The position numbers were made by a program, and so were the translations under genes. The notes under the pieces were generated by a model, which was not told the DNA's origin, did no database searches, and saw only the letters and a program-made list of their open reading frames with translations. This document shows positions 36,033-45,733 of a stretch of DNA of 64,000 nucleotides, piece by piece (within the stretch, counting starts at the first letter, position 1; every line of letters begins with the position of its first letter). Source of the stretch: JAFIEN01 sp051859505 (GTDB taxonomy: Bacteria > Pseudomonadota > Alphaproteobacteria > Rhodobacterales > Rhodobacteraceae). The stretch spans positions 62,001-126,000 of the forward strand of contig JBHYFN010000001.1 in the NCBI GenBank assembly GCA_051859505.1, given 5' to 3'.

Positions 36033-37631
36033 ATGGACCATGGACGCGTCAACCCCGACATGACCCTTGCAAAACAAGGCATCACCGGGCCCGCGAAGGT
36101 CTATTACAACCTGCTCGAGCCTGATCTGGTTCAGGCCGCGCTTGTCGCGGGGGAAGGCACGCTGGGCCAGGGCGGGGCGCTTCTGGTGAACACCGGCGCC
36201 TTCACGGGGCGGTCGCCGAAGGACAAGTTCTTTGTCAGCCATCCCTCGACCGAGGGTGAAATCTGGTGGGAAAACAACGGCCGGATGGCGCCGGACGCCT
36301 TTGCCCGGCTCGAAGCCGACATGATCGCCCATACGGCGGGCAAGACGCTTTTCGTGCAGGATCTTTACGGCGGAGCGGATCCCGCGCACCGGCTTGACGT
36401 GCGCGTCGTGACGGAGCTGGCCTGGCATGGCCTGTTCATCCGGCACCTGCTGCGCCGGCCCGAGCGGGACGAGCTGGGGGCCTTTGTCCCCGAATTCTCG
36501 ATCATCAACCTGCCCAGCTTCACGGCTGATCCCGAGCGCCATGGCTGCCGCAGTGGCACGGTGATCGCCATCGACCTTGAACGTAAGCGCATCCTGATCT
36601 GCGGAACGGCCTATGCGGGCGAAAACAAGAAGGCCGTCTTCACGCTTCTGAACTACCTTCTGCCCGAGCAGGGCATCATGCCGATGCATTGTTCCGCCAA
36701 CCACGCGCCGGCGAACCCGGTGGATGCGGCGATCTTTTTCGGCCTGTCCGGCACGGGCAAGACGACCCTTTCCTCCGACCCGGACCGCGTCCTGATCGGC
36801 GATGACGAACATGGCTGGTCGGGGCGCGGCATCTTCAACTTCGAGGGCGGGTGCTACGCCAAGACGATCAATCTGTCGCCCGAAACCGAGCCCGAGATCC
36901 ATGCGACGACCACGCGCTTCGGCACCGTGATCGAGAATGTCGTCTTCGATCCCGAGACCAAGGTGATCGACTTCAGCGATGACCGCCATACCGCGAATAC
37001 GCGCTGTGCCTACCCTCTCGAGGCCATTCCGAACGGCTCGGCCAGCGCGCTGGGGGGGCATCCCAAGAACATCATCATGCTGACCTGCGATGCCTTCGGG
37101 GTGCTGCCGCCCATCGCGCGTCTGACGCCGGCGCAGGCGATGTATCACTTCCTGTCGGGCTTCACCTCCAAGGTTGCCGGCACCGAACGCGGCGTGACGG
37201 AGCCCGAGCCGACCTTTTCCACCTGCTTCGGCGCCCCGTTCCTGCCGCGCCGGCCCGAGGTCTATGGGCGTCTGCTGCAACAGAAGATCGCCCGTCATGG
37301 TGCGACCTGCTGGCTGGTGAATACCGGCTGGACGGGGGGGGCCTATGGGGCCGGGAAACGGATGCCGATCCCGGTCACGCGGGCGGTTCTGGCCGCAGCC
37401 CTTGACGGGAGGCTGGTAGAGCAGGCGTTCCGCAAGGATCCCTGGTTCGGCTTCGATGTGCCGCTTTCGGTCGATGGTGTGGACGATGCCTTGCTTGATC
37501 CGCGCGGAACCTGGGCCGATCCCCTGGCCTATGACCGGCAGGCGAAAAAGCTGGTTGCCATGTTCTCGGAGAATTTCGAGCAATACCTGCCGTTCATCGA
37601 CGAGGATGTGAAAGCCGCCGCCCTGGGATAG
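36033..37631 (+). CDS. pckA: ATP-dependent phosphoenolpyruvate carboxykinase
   Basis: A 532-residue enzyme that makes PEP from oxaloacetate, the entry to gluconeogenesis. Seen: TGRSPKDKF (58-66), MHCSAN with the metal-site residues, the P-loop GLSGTGKTT (237-245), and GDDEHGW (256-262). AGGAGAG precedes the ATG. Standing opposite chvI is the typical alphaproteobacterial arrangement, fitting ChvI control of carbon metabolism. Confidence 0.97.
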   Translation: MDHGRVNPDMTLAKQGITGPAKVYYNLLEPDLVQAALVAGEGTLGQGGALLVNTGAFTGRSPKDKFFVSHPSTEGEIWWENNGRMAPDAFARLEADMIAHTAGKTLFVQDLYGGADPAHRLDVRVVTELAWHGLFIRHLLRRPERDELGAFVPEFSIINLPSFTADPERHGCRSGTVIAIDLERKRILICGTAYAGENKKAVFTLLNYLLPEQGIMPMHCSANHAPANPVDAAIFFGLSGTGKTTLSSDPDRVLIGDDEHGWSGRGIFNFEGGCYAKTINLSPETEPEIHATTTRFGTVIENVVFDPETKVIDFSDDRHTANTRCAYPLEAIPNGSASALGGHPKNIIMLTCDAFGVLPPIARLTPAQAMYHFLSGFTSKVAGTERGVTEPEPTFSTCFGAPFLPRRPEVYGRLLQQKIARHGATCWLVNTGWTGGAYGAGKRMPIPVTRAVLAAALDGRLVEQAFRKDPWFGFDVPLSVDGVDDALLDPRGTWADPLAYDRQAKKLVAMFSENFEQYLPFIDEDVKAAALG

Positions 37632-37676
37632 CGCTTTGGCGTTTACAGGCCGCCGCAGACAGGCAGAATAGGGGCC

Positions 37677-38216
37677 ATGCGTCTTGGCTCCGCCCTTGCT
37701 GCCGTGACTGTCGCCCTCGCCTCTGCAACATGGGCCGAGGAGGGGGATCTTGCCGGACGGCTTCTGGGGTCGTTCGAGGCCGGCATCTTCTGCGCGCCAG
37801 AGACGGTCGGCACCTCTGTCGCGCCTGATACCGTCGCGGGAACGACGCATGTCGTCGAGGTCACGCCGGAGTTCCTGTCCAACAGCCGGCAGGTGCCGGC
37901 GGTGATCGGGATCGGCTTCGGGGTGCTGGCCAAGGCCAAGCGGGAAAACCTGTTCGATGTGACGATGGTCGTGACGCATCCCCCGATGGGCCCCGAGGGC
38001 GTGACGCGACAGAGCTTTCTGACCGCCATACCGGCGGATGCGCCGTCCATGACCTATTATCAGTTCGACCGCGAAAGCGAGCTTCTGCCGGGGCAATGGA
38101 CGCTCGAGGCGCTGTACGAGGGTGAAACGGTCTATCGCGCCCGTTTCATGGTCGTGCCGCCCGAGGCCCTTCCGGCCCTTGCCTCTGCCTGTGGCGGGAT
38201 CGTGCCCCTGTCCTGA
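37677..38216 (+). CDS. Secreted DUF3859-family protein
   Basis: A 179-residue protein with a signal peptide (about 1-20, ending TWA) and one compact domain of DUF3859 type (GIFCAPE, GIGFGV, THPPMGPEG). The family is found mainly in marine and phototrophic alphaproteobacteria; its function is unknown. It stands 45 bp after pckA and may be read with it. Convergent with the RNase T2 gene across a short tandem repeat. Confidence 0.75.
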   Translation: MRLGSALAAVTVALASATWAEEGDLAGRLLGSFEAGIFCAPETVGTSVAPDTVAGTTHVVEVTPEFLSNSRQVPAVIGIGFGVLAKAKRENLFDVTMVVTHPPMGPEGVTRQSFLTAIPADAPSMTYYQFDRESELLPGQWTLEALYEGETVYRARFMVVPPEALPALASACGGIVPLS

Positions 38217-38227
38217 ACGCCCAGTGA

Positions 38228-38271
38228 GCCGGTCCTGTGCGCCGGTCCTGTGTGCCGGTCCCGCGCGCCGG
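38228..38271. repeat. 13-bp tandem repeat, 3.4 copies
   Basis: GCCGGTCCTGTGC (38228-38240), GCCGGTCCTGTGT (38241-38253), GCCGGTCCCGCGC (38254-38266) and GCCGG. It fills the gap between the convergent DUF3859 and RNase T2 stops. It probably arose by slippage and may vary between strains. Confidence 0.85.
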
Positions 38272-38276
38272 CCAGC

Positions 38277-38936
38277 CTAGCGCACCGGAGGCAGACGCGC
38301 ATCGGACAGGGTGCAATCCCGGATCGCATCCGCCCCGCATCGGCGAAAATCCAGCTCCCGCGTGAGGCAGATCCGCACCTCCTGGATGTGGCCGTCGCGG
38401 CAGGTAATGGTGATCTGGTCGGCCGAAAGCTCGGGATTGGCCGCCAGAAAGGCCTCTTCGACAACGGACGCGGGCAGCGCGACTTCGCGCGAGAGCATCT
38501 GGAACACCGGCGGGATTTCAACCCCGCCATAGGCCAGGCGGGACAGGAGGAAATAGTCGGCGGGCGACAGGCCGGAACAGCTGCCATGCTTGCGCCATTG
38601 GTGCCAGGCAAGCCCTGACGATCCCATGATATCGGCCATGGCCGTGGTCATCGCCCGCGAGGGCGGCGCATGGGTTGTGCGGCAATCGCTGGGCCAGCCG
38701 CTTTCGTATTGTGGCCAAAGCCCGTGCAGGATCCAGCCGTGCCCCGCCCCGCGGTCACATTGCGGGGCTGCGCGGGCATCTCCCTCGATGGCGCACCAAC
38801 CCGGCGACCAGGACAGGGACAGGACGTAGTAATCGAATTCGCCCGCCACATGCTGTGCCGAACCCGACCCGGCCCCAAGGAGCGACGCGCCCAGCAAGGC
38901 AAGCGCAGCGGCCAGCCGTCGCAACTTTCGCAGCAT
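38277..38936 (-). CDS. RNase T2-family ribonuclease, secreted
   Basis: A 219-residue enzyme with a signal peptide (about 1-27). Both catalytic segments are present: HGLWPQY (71-77, with H71) and WHQWRKHGSC (111-120, with H112 and H117). Several cysteines suggest periplasmic disulfides. It should degrade RNA to cyclic and 3' nucleotides, as E. coli RNase I does. Divergent from trcR. Confidence 0.93.
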   Translation of the reverse strand: MLRKLRRLAAALALLGASLLGAGSGSAQHVAGEFDYYVLSLSWSPGWCAIEGDARAAPQCDRGAGHGWILHGLWPQYESGWPSDCRTTHAPPSRAMTTAMADIMGSSGLAWHQWRKHGSCSGLSPADYFLLSRLAYGGVEIPPVFQMLSREVALPASVVEEAFLAANPELSADQITITCRDGHIQEVRICLTRELDFRRCGADAIRDCTLSDARLPPVR

Positions 38937-39037
38937 TCAAAGCCCTTTCCTTTCGCCCGGAGCCTCACTATATCGGCGGGAAGTTCCCCGACAACGAGAA
39001 CGAGGATCGCCCGCCGATCCGCCCCAGCCGGGGCTGG

Positions 39038-39061
39038 GGGAAGATATGTGGGAAGATATGT
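39038..39061. repeat. 12-bp perfect tandem repeat in the trcR leader
   Basis: GGGAAGATATGT occurs twice back to back (39038-39049, 39050-39061), ending 6 bp before the trcR ribosome site. A GCCCC/GGGGC hairpin lies just upstream (39021-39034). Confidence 0.8.
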
Positions 39062-39079
39062 TCGCCAAAGGAGGCCGAA

Positions 39080-39859
39080 ATGCCCGACAAACCGATCATG
39101 GCCCGCGCCACTGCCGTCTGGCTTGTGGACAATACCACGCTCAGCTTCAAGCAGATCGGCGATTTCTGCGGATTGCACGAGCTTGAGGTGCAGGGAATCG
39201 CAGACGGTGATGTGGCCGTCGGCGTCAAGGGGTTCGATCCGGTTTCGAACAACCAGCTGACCGCCGAAGAGATCGAGAAGGGCGAGAAGGATCCCCTTCA
39301 CAAGCTGCGGCTGAAGTTCAACGCCGCCGCCGTGGGCGAGGAAAAGCGCCGTGGCCCGCGCTATACGCCGCTCTCCAAGCGGCAGGACCGCCCGGCTGCG
39401 ATCCTCTGGCTGGTCAAGTTTCATCCCGAGCTGACCGATGGCCAGATCTCAAAGCTTGTGGGCACGACCAAGCCGACGATCCAGACCATCCGCGAGCGTA
39501 CGCATTGGAACATCGGCCAGATCGAGCCGATCGACCCCGTCGCGCTGGGCCTGTGCCGGCAAAGCGAGCTTGATGCCGCGGTGCAGAAGGCCAGCGCCCA
39601 GAAAGCGCGCGACGGCAGCGTGATGAGCGATGACGAGCGGCGCAAGCTCGTCTCGACCGAGCAGAGCCTTGGCATGGCGCCGGAACCTCGGATGCCGACG
39701 GCGATTTCGGGGCTCGAAACGTTCACCCTGAAGGATGCCGATGATCCGCGCGGCGAGGATGCCGATGACGACCGGTTTTCCGATAATGTGGATGCCGACA
39801 GCTTCTTCAACCTCCCCGCCGACGATCAAGACGACGAGGATGATACCCGGCGCAGCTGA
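39080..39859 (+). CDS. trcR: TrcR-type cell-cycle regulator (DUF1013)
   Basis: A 259-residue alphaproteobacterial protein of the DUF1013/TrcR family. It opens PDKPIMARATAVWLVDNT and has a helix-turn-helix at about 117-141 (TDGQISKLVGTTKPTIQTIR). The last 40 residues are very acidic. TrcR is described as an RNA-polymerase-associated regulator in Caulobacter-like bacteria. ATG 39080 follows AAAGGAGG, so longer frames upstream are not used. A strong terminator follows. Confidence 0.88.
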   Translation: MPDKPIMARATAVWLVDNTTLSFKQIGDFCGLHELEVQGIADGDVAVGVKGFDPVSNNQLTAEEIEKGEKDPLHKLRLKFNAAAVGEEKRRGPRYTPLSKRQDRPAAILWLVKFHPELTDGQISKLVGTTKPTIQTIRERTHWNIGQIEPIDPVALGLCRQSELDAAVQKASAQKARDGSVMSDDERRKLVSTEQSLGMAPEPRMPTAISGLETFTLKDADDPRGEDADDDRFSDNVDADSFFNLPADDQDDEDDTRRS

Positions 39860-39887
39860 TCGCCCGTTCCGGATCGGCAGGAGCAGA

Positions 39888-39913
39888 CCCCGGCCCACCC
39901 GGCCGGGGTTTTT
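39888..39913 (+). terminator. Rho-independent terminator of trcR
   Basis: CCCCGGCC, loop CACCC, GGCCGGGG and five T form a textbook intrinsic terminator 28 bp after the trcR stop. Confidence 0.9.
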
Positions 39914-39996
39914 CATTGGAACACGTGCTGGGGTGAGCGAGTTGGCGCCAGCGCCTCCGGTTGCTAGGATTATCCTCGAAGTTGGAGATTTGCCTG

Positions 39997-40644
39997 GTGT
40001 CGAGTGCCGTTTTGCCCTTCCCGCGCCGTCTGCAGTCCGTCATCGGGCCCGGGGGCAGGTCGCCTCTGTCCGCAGGGCCTGCCTTGCCGGCGCTGACACT
40101 TGTGTTTTCGCTTGGAACCGCCCTGATCCCTTCGGGAGCAAATGCCTGTGAAGAGATGTGGTACCTGCGCAACCTGATCGCGGACCGCGCCGGCTATTGC
40201 TTCACGACTCCGCTTGGCGAGGCGATCTTCGACAACGGTGATTGTACCACGACCGAACTTGGATTGTCGCCGTCCGAGTCGGCGCGGTTCCATGCCATCC
40301 GTGCCGTCGAGGAGGCCTATTCCTGTGCCGTCGATGTTTCGAAAACGACTCTTCCCTATCTTGAAAGGCGTGACTGGAACCTGATCGAAACCCTTCCTGT
40401 GCCGGATGGCCTTGAAAGCGCGTGCCAAGGCTACCGGTTTCGACCCTTTGCGTTGCGAAGCGGGCCGCGCGGTGATGCCGCCGTCGTGGGCGAGGTCCGC
40501 ACGGGCGATACGGTTCGGTTCCGATATCTTGACGAGGGTGACTGGATGTTCCTGATCACCGATGGCCCGTCGGCTGCCCTTGGCTGGGCGCCGGTTGCGG
40601 CGATGCAGGTGGATGACAAAACTTGTGCCGCCTATGCCGGTTGA
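39997..40644 (+). CDS. Secreted DUF4453-type protein with SH3-like end
   Basis: About 215 residues. An N-terminal signal segment (hydrophobic PALTLVFSLGTALI ending NACE) leads to a Cys-containing domain CEEMWYLRNLIADRAGYCF...FDNGDC, which is the YARHG/DUF4453 style of Rhodobacterales, and then an SH3-like region (VVGEVRTGDTVRF, GDWMFL, LGWAPV). The start is uncertain: GTG 39997 has GGAG 10 nt before it. Function is unknown; likely envelope-associated. Confidence 0.65.
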   Translation: MSSAVLPFPRRLQSVIGPGGRSPLSAGPALPALTLVFSLGTALIPSGANACEEMWYLRNLIADRAGYCFTTPLGEAIFDNGDCTTTELGLSPSESARFHAIRAVEEAYSCAVDVSKTTLPYLERRDWNLIETLPVPDGLESACQGYRFRPFALRSGPRGDAAVVGEVRTGDTVRFRYLDEGDWMFLITDGPSAALGWAPVAAMQVDDKTCAAYAG

Positions 40645-40656
40645 AGGGCGATCCGG

Positions 40657-41247
40657 TCAGAGCGCCCGCCGCGCGCGCAGGGCGGCGGTGATTGTTCCGT
40701 CATCGAGGTAATCCAGCTCTCCGCCCACCGGCACCCCCTGGGCAAGCGAGGTGACCGTCACACCCGGAAGGTTGTCGGCGATGTAATGCGCGGTGGTCTG
40801 GCCATCCACGGTCGCCCCGAGGGCGAGGATCACCTCGGTCACGCCTTCGGTCTCGATCCGATCGATCAGGCGCGGGATCCGCAACTCCTCCGGCCCCACG
40901 GCGTCAAGCGCGGACAGCGTGCCGCCCAGCACATGATAGCGCCCCTGGAACACGCCCGACCTCTCCATCGCCCACAGATCGGCGACATCCTCGACAACGC
41001 AGATCTGACCGTTGGCGCGCTTGGGGTTCTCGCAGATCTGGCAGATGTCGCTGGTGCCGATATTGCCGCAGTTCAGGCATTCGCGCGCCGTCGTGCCGAC
41101 CTTGTGCATCGCTTCGGCCAGCGGCAGCAGAACCTGGCCCCGACGTTTGATCAGATGCAGAACCGCGCGCCGTGCCGAACGTGGCCCAAGGCCCGGCAAC
41201 CGGGCCATCAGGTCGATCAGCCGGTCGATGTCGCGGTTGTCGCTCAC
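40657..41247 (-). CDS. recR: RecR recombination mediator
   Basis: A 196-residue protein with a helix-hairpin-helix near the N-terminus ([11 protein letters not shown]), a four-Cys zinc site (C57, C60, C69, C72) and a Toprim domain with E and DG positions (VVEDVADL). With RecF and RecO it loads RecA at gaps. It follows ybaB by 10 bp. dnaX, often upstream of this pair in other bacteria, is absent here. Confidence 0.96.
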   Translation of the reverse strand: MSDNRDIDRLIDLMARLPGLGPRSARRAVLHLIKRRGQVLLPLAEAMHKVGTTARECLNCGNIGTSDICQICENPKRANGQICVVEDVADLWAMERSGVFQGRYHVLGGTLSALDAVGPEELRIPRLIDRIETEGVTEVILALGATVDGQTTAHYIADNLPGVTVTSLAQGVPVGGELDYLDDGTITAALRARRAL

Positions 41248-41257
41248 CTCGCGGCCG

Positions 41258-41602
41258 TCAGAACGGCAGCTTCATGCCCGGCGGCAGACCCATCCCCTCG
41301 GTCAGCTTGGACATCTCCTCGGCGGCCCGTTCGCTGGCGCGGGACTGGGCATCCTTGATCGCCGCAAGGATCAGATCCTCGACCACTTCCTTGTCGTCGG
41401 CGTTGAAGATCGACGGGTCGATCGACAGGCCCGTCAGCTCACCCTTCGCCGTCGCCGTCGCGCGCACAAGGCCGGCGCCCGACACGCCCTCGACGGTGAT
41501 CGTGTCCATGTCGGATTGCAGCTGGGCCATCTTGCCCTGCATTTCCTGCGCGGCCTTCATCATCTTGGCCATATCGCCAAGACCGCCTAGTCCCTTGAGC
41601 AT
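41258..41602 (-). CDS. YbaB/EbfC nucleoid-associated protein
   Basis: A 114-residue YbaB/EbfC-family DNA-binding protein, with the usual Met- and Gln-rich first helix ([19 protein letters not shown]) and [13 protein letters not shown] 41602 follows AGGAGA. It precedes recR as in most bacteria. Confidence 0.94.
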   Translation of the reverse strand: MLKGLGGLGDMAKMMKAAQEMQGKMAQLQSDMDTITVEGVSGAGLVRATATAKGELTGLSIDPSIFNADDKEVVEDLILAAIKDAQSRASERAAEEMSKLTEGMGLPPGMKLPF

Positions 41603-41685
41603 CGCTTGTCTCCTGCCGCTGCCTTGGCCCGAAACTAGGGTCTTCCCGCGGTGCGGGCAAGAGCGGCCCCGTTTCCCCGCAGGGA

Positions 41686-42393
41686 TCAGACCATCCGTAT
41701 CACATCCTTGTCGATGGCAAGCATGTAGCCGCGCCGGGCGATGTTCTTGACCAGAAGCTCGCTGACCATCTGGTTGCCAAGCGTGTCGCGCAGCCGCTTG
41801 ATCCGGGTCGCCCCGGCCGCCTCGTCGCAATCCGAGGCGTCGCGGCCCGAGATCATCCCCTCGATCTGCGCGCCCGAGAGAACCTCGTCATCCATCCGCG
41901 CCTCGGCCAGAACCGAAAGCGTCTCGATCGCAGCCTCGGTCAGCTTGAACTCGAAATTGTTGAGGTAGACGGTGTTCTGTTCGCGCGCGATCAGCAGGGA
42001 ATTGACCTCGATCCCCTTGCGCTCGATCTGCCCCATCCGGCGGTTGAGCGTGATCAGCATGACAAGAAAGGCGACGGCCGCCACCAGAAGCGCGGTGGCA
42101 AAGACCAGAAGGACGAAGATCACGAAACGATACGAGGCAAGCGTGTCCGAAAACGCCGTGCCCGATTGCGCGAGGATCTCGAGCAGCTTGATCTCGGCCT
42201 GGGTGGTCAGGTCGTTCTCGACAAAGACCCGTTCGACCCGCGCGTTGAAGGCGTTGGCATCGGGCAGGTTGATGAACAGCAGGACCGCCGTGACGAACAG
42301 GATGCCGACAATCGCGATGATGCCGCCGACGACGATCCGGTTGCCTGTCTGTCGGGCCTCAGAAGCGGAGGAAGAACTCGCCAGCACTGTCAC
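41686..42393 (-). CDS. Membrane-anchored winged-helix protein
   Basis: About 235 residues. Two membrane helices (about 20-43 and 92-117) enclose a periplasmic loop of about 45 residues. The cytoplasmic C-terminal part (about 140-235) reads as a winged helix of the OmpR type (LNNFEFKLTEAAIETLSVLAE, ATRIKRLRDTLG, ARRGYMLA). GTG 42393 is preferred because GGAGG precedes it by 8 nt. The layout resembles one-component membrane regulators with the domains reversed relative to ToxR. It overlaps the secreted protein gene by 35 nt. The partner signal is unknown. Confidence 0.75.
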   Translation of the reverse strand: MTVLASSSSASEARQTGNRIVVGGIIAIVGILFVTAVLLFINLPDANAFNARVERVFVENDLTTQAEIKLLEILAQSGTAFSDTLASYRFVIFVLLVFATALLVAAVAFLVMLITLNRRMGQIERKGIEVNSLLIAREQNTVYLNNFEFKLTEAAIETLSVLAEARMDDEVLSGAQIEGMISGRDASDCDEAAGATRIKRLRDTLGNQMVSELLVKNIARRGYMLAIDKDVIRMV

Positions 42394-42640
42394 GTCTTGC
42401 CTCCAGCCCCGATTCATCAAAAACGTCCTGCACTTCAAGCAGCTGCCAACCCGCGTCGGAAAGCCGCTTCTGCAGTTCCTCCTGGGCATTGGCCAGTGTG
42501 CAGGCCCCGAATACCTCGGCGACGCCATACTGCAGCCGAAGGGGATCGTCCATCTTGGCCTTGTAATCCGCATAGCACGCCGCCTGCGCGGTGCCTGCAA
42601 GGGCCATCACCGTGATGAGGGAGAGGATGAGATGTTTCAT
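42359..42640 (-). CDS. Small secreted protein, unrecognised
   Basis: A 93-residue protein with a clear signal peptide (residues 1-20, cut after AQA). The mature part of about 73 residues has two cysteines (ACYADYKAKM, FGACTL) and no known motif. It is the first gene before the membrane-anchored winged-helix gene and overlaps it by 35 nt, so the two are likely coexpressed; it may be the periplasmic ligand or partner of that regulator (inference). Confidence 0.7.
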   Translation of the reverse strand: MKHLILSLITVMALAGTAQAACYADYKAKMDDPLRLQYGVAEVFGACTLANAQEELQKRLSDAGWQLLEVQDVFDESGLEARRDSAGEFFLRF

Positions 42641-42730
42641 GGCCCCATATGTCATCACGCTTGCCGGGATAATCAATATCTGGCGCCGCTGATCTGCCCC
42701 GTGGTGTTTGATATTCGATAACCTTCCCCT

Positions 42731-42969
42731 GTTATTGAGTGGCACCCGACCGGCACGCAAGGTCGGGTGGCGATCCTGCCTGCCCTTGCCGGTGGTCAGA
42801 CCGGCGCTCAGTCCCGCGTCGGAAGGCTTTCCGGAAGGGTGGGCAGGGTCGTGTCCCTGAGCGTGTTGCACTTTTCGGGGTCGAGCAGAGGCACCGGCCA
42901 CTTGCCCCAGTTGGTCGTGTCGGTCTGGGGGCAAAGGGTTCAGCAATGACCCTTTGCCCCTTTTCTTTT
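42731..42969 (+). ncRNA. Candidate structured non-coding RNA with own terminator
   Basis: This stretch folds well. It has a 9-bp hairpin (CACCCGACC/GGTCGGGTG, 42743-42769) and a 14-bp helix (42772-42785 with 42837-42850, three GU pairs). That helix encloses two hairpins (42788-42805 and 42820-42833). A further stem lies at 42902-42934, then comes the terminator. A weak promoter (TTGATA at 42708, TTATTG at 42732) would start the RNA near hairpin 1. No tmRNA, SRP, RNase P or 6S hallmark was recognised. Against it: the minus strand has a 43-codon open stretch (42808-42938) with coding-like third positions but no start codon. Confidence 0.45.
42928..42969 (+). terminator. Strong intrinsic terminator
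   Basis: GGGGCAAAGGGT, a 9-nt loop, and ACCCTTTGCCCC form a perfect 12-bp stem followed by TTTTCTTTT. There is no plus-strand gene before it, so it must end a non-coding or very short transcript. Confidence 0.9.
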
Positions 42970-43025
42970 CCGCCTCCGCGGGCCAGCACTGTTGCAGGAT
43001 CCCACAGCCGCAGAGGACGGGCCCG

Positions 43026-43757
43026 ATGACGCCAGTCGAGCGTTTTCTTGCAGAGCATGGGCCACTCGTGCTCATCAACCTGCCAAGTCGCGCGGATCGG
43101 CGTGCCGAGTTCGCGCAGCAGTTGCAGCGAATCGGCCTGTCGATCGACCATCCGCGGGTCAAGGTCTTTGCCGCGATCCGCCCGGACGAGCTTGCGGGCT
43201 TTCCGACGCTGGGAACGCGGGGCTGCTTTCTCAGCCACCGGGCGGTGATCGGCGAAGCGGTCGCACGCGGGGATGCCTCGGTCATCATCTGCGAAGACGA
43301 CCTCGATTTCGCACCGGACTTCGTCACCCGCCTGCCCGCCGTTCTGGATGTCCTCGCGCGCGAGGAATGGGATCTGTTCTACGCGGGCTATACATCGGAC
43401 CAGGTCGGCACCCGGATCGAAGGGGCAGAGGCCAACATCTTTCGCCTGCCGCCGGATCACCCGGTTCTGTGCGCGCATTTTTACATTGTCCGGGGCCGGG
43501 CGCTGGCCGAGTTTCATGCCTATCTTGGTGCGATCCTCGCCCGCCCGGTCGGCCATCCGGAGGGTGGGCCGATGCATTACGACGGCGCGATCAATCACTT
43601 CCGGGCCGACCGGCCCGATCTGGTCACGCTGGCTATCCTGCCCACACTTGGAACCCAGCGCTCTTCGCGGACGGATATTCATGCGTTGCGCTGGTTCGAC
43701 AGGGTTCCGGGCATCCGCGAAGCCGTGCAGGTCCTGCGGAAGGTGCGCCGGCGATGA
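43026..43757 (+). CDS. GT25-family glycosyltransferase
   Basis: A 243-residue protein of glycosyltransferase family 25 (LPS galactosyltransferase-like). LVLINLPSRADRR (17-29), GCFLSHRAVIGEA and IICEDDLDF (the metal-binding ED-D motif) are all clear. It likely adds a sugar to a surface glycan. Its end overlaps the rnhB start by 4 nt, an unusual partner for RNase HII. ATG 43026 follows GAGGAC. Confidence 0.88.
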   Translation: MTPVERFLAEHGPLVLINLPSRADRRAEFAQQLQRIGLSIDHPRVKVFAAIRPDELAGFPTLGTRGCFLSHRAVIGEAVARGDASVIICEDDLDFAPDFVTRLPAVLDVLAREEWDLFYAGYTSDQVGTRIEGAEANIFRLPPDHPVLCAHFYIVRGRALAEFHAYLGAILARPVGHPEGGPMHYDGAINHFRADRPDLVTLAILPTLGTQRSSRTDIHALRWFDRVPGIREAVQVLRKVRRR

Positions 43758-44374
43758 CCGGGGGGCCGGACCTTGCCTTCGAGACGGCCGCCCGGGCGCG
43801 GGGCCTGCTGCGTGTGGCCGGGGTTGACGAGGCGGGGCGCGGCCCTCTGGCCGGGCCTGTCACCGCGGCGGCGGTCGTGCTTGATCCGGAGCGGATCCCC
43901 GAGGGCCTGAACGACAGCAAGAAACTTGGCCCGCGTCAGCGCGAAAGGCTCGCGGCCGAGATCCTTGCCGTGGCAGAGGTTTCGGTCGGTCATGCCAGCG
44001 TGGACGAGATCGACCAGCTGAACATCCTGCGCGCAAGCCACCTTGCGATGATGCGCGCGATCGAAGGCCTGCCCCAAATGCCCGACCATGTCCTGATCGA
44101 CGGGACGCTTCTGCCGCGCGATCTGCGCCTTTCGGCCGAAGCAGTGGTGCGCGGCGATGCCCGTGTCCTGTCGATCTCGGCGGCTTCAATTGTGGCAAAA
44201 ATATGCCGCGACCGGATCATGGTGGATTTGGCGCAACAACATCCCGGCTATGGCTGGGAACATAACGCCGGCTACCCCACGAAGTGCCACAAAAATGCCA
44301 TGAGAAATCTGGGGCTGACCCCACATCATAGGCGCTCATTCAAGCCCGTCCACCAGATGTTGTATCAAGCGTAA
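43754..44374 (+). CDS. rnhB: RNase HII
   Basis: A 206-residue RNase HII that removes RNA from RNA-DNA hybrids. Catalytic residues D25 and E26 (GVDEAGRG), D116 (LIDG) and the ISAASIVAK motif with the conserved Asp after it are present. The last part HPGYGWEHNAGYPTKCH is typical. Coupled to the GT25 gene. Followed by ccrM, a common alphaproteobacterial order. Confidence 0.96.
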   Translation: MTGGPDLAFETAARARGLLRVAGVDEAGRGPLAGPVTAAAVVLDPERIPEGLNDSKKLGPRQRERLAAEILAVAEVSVGHASVDEIDQLNILRASHLAMMRAIEGLPQMPDHVLIDGTLLPRDLRLSAEAVVRGDARVLSISAASIVAKICRDRIMVDLAQQHPGYGWEHNAGYPTKCHKNAMRNLGLTPHHRRSFKPVHQMLYQA

Positions 44375-44387
44375 ATTATAACCCCTT

Positions 44388-45595
<1,208 letters not shown>

Positions 45596-45684
45596 CATCT
45601 GGTTGCGCAAAGCGGCGTGCCGCCGCCTTCCGCGCCCCGTTACCGCCGGTGCCCGCGACCATCGCCTTGGTCGCGCGCGCAGAC

Positions 45685-45718
45685 TTGCCCTGTCGGCCTT
45701 CCGGTCGGCAGGGCTTTT
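45685..45718 (+). terminator. Terminator of ccrM
   Basis: GCCCTGTCGGCC and GGTCGGCAGGGC form a 12-bp stem (two wobble pairs) with a TTCC loop, followed by six T. Confidence 0.88.
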
Positions 45719-45733
45719 TTGACCGAACTGCCG

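Noticed and set aside
42731..42969. Assignment as SRP RNA, 6S RNA, RNase P RNA or tmRNA
   Set aside because: The conserved sequence blocks of these RNAs that I know were not found. Kept only as an unassigned candidate.
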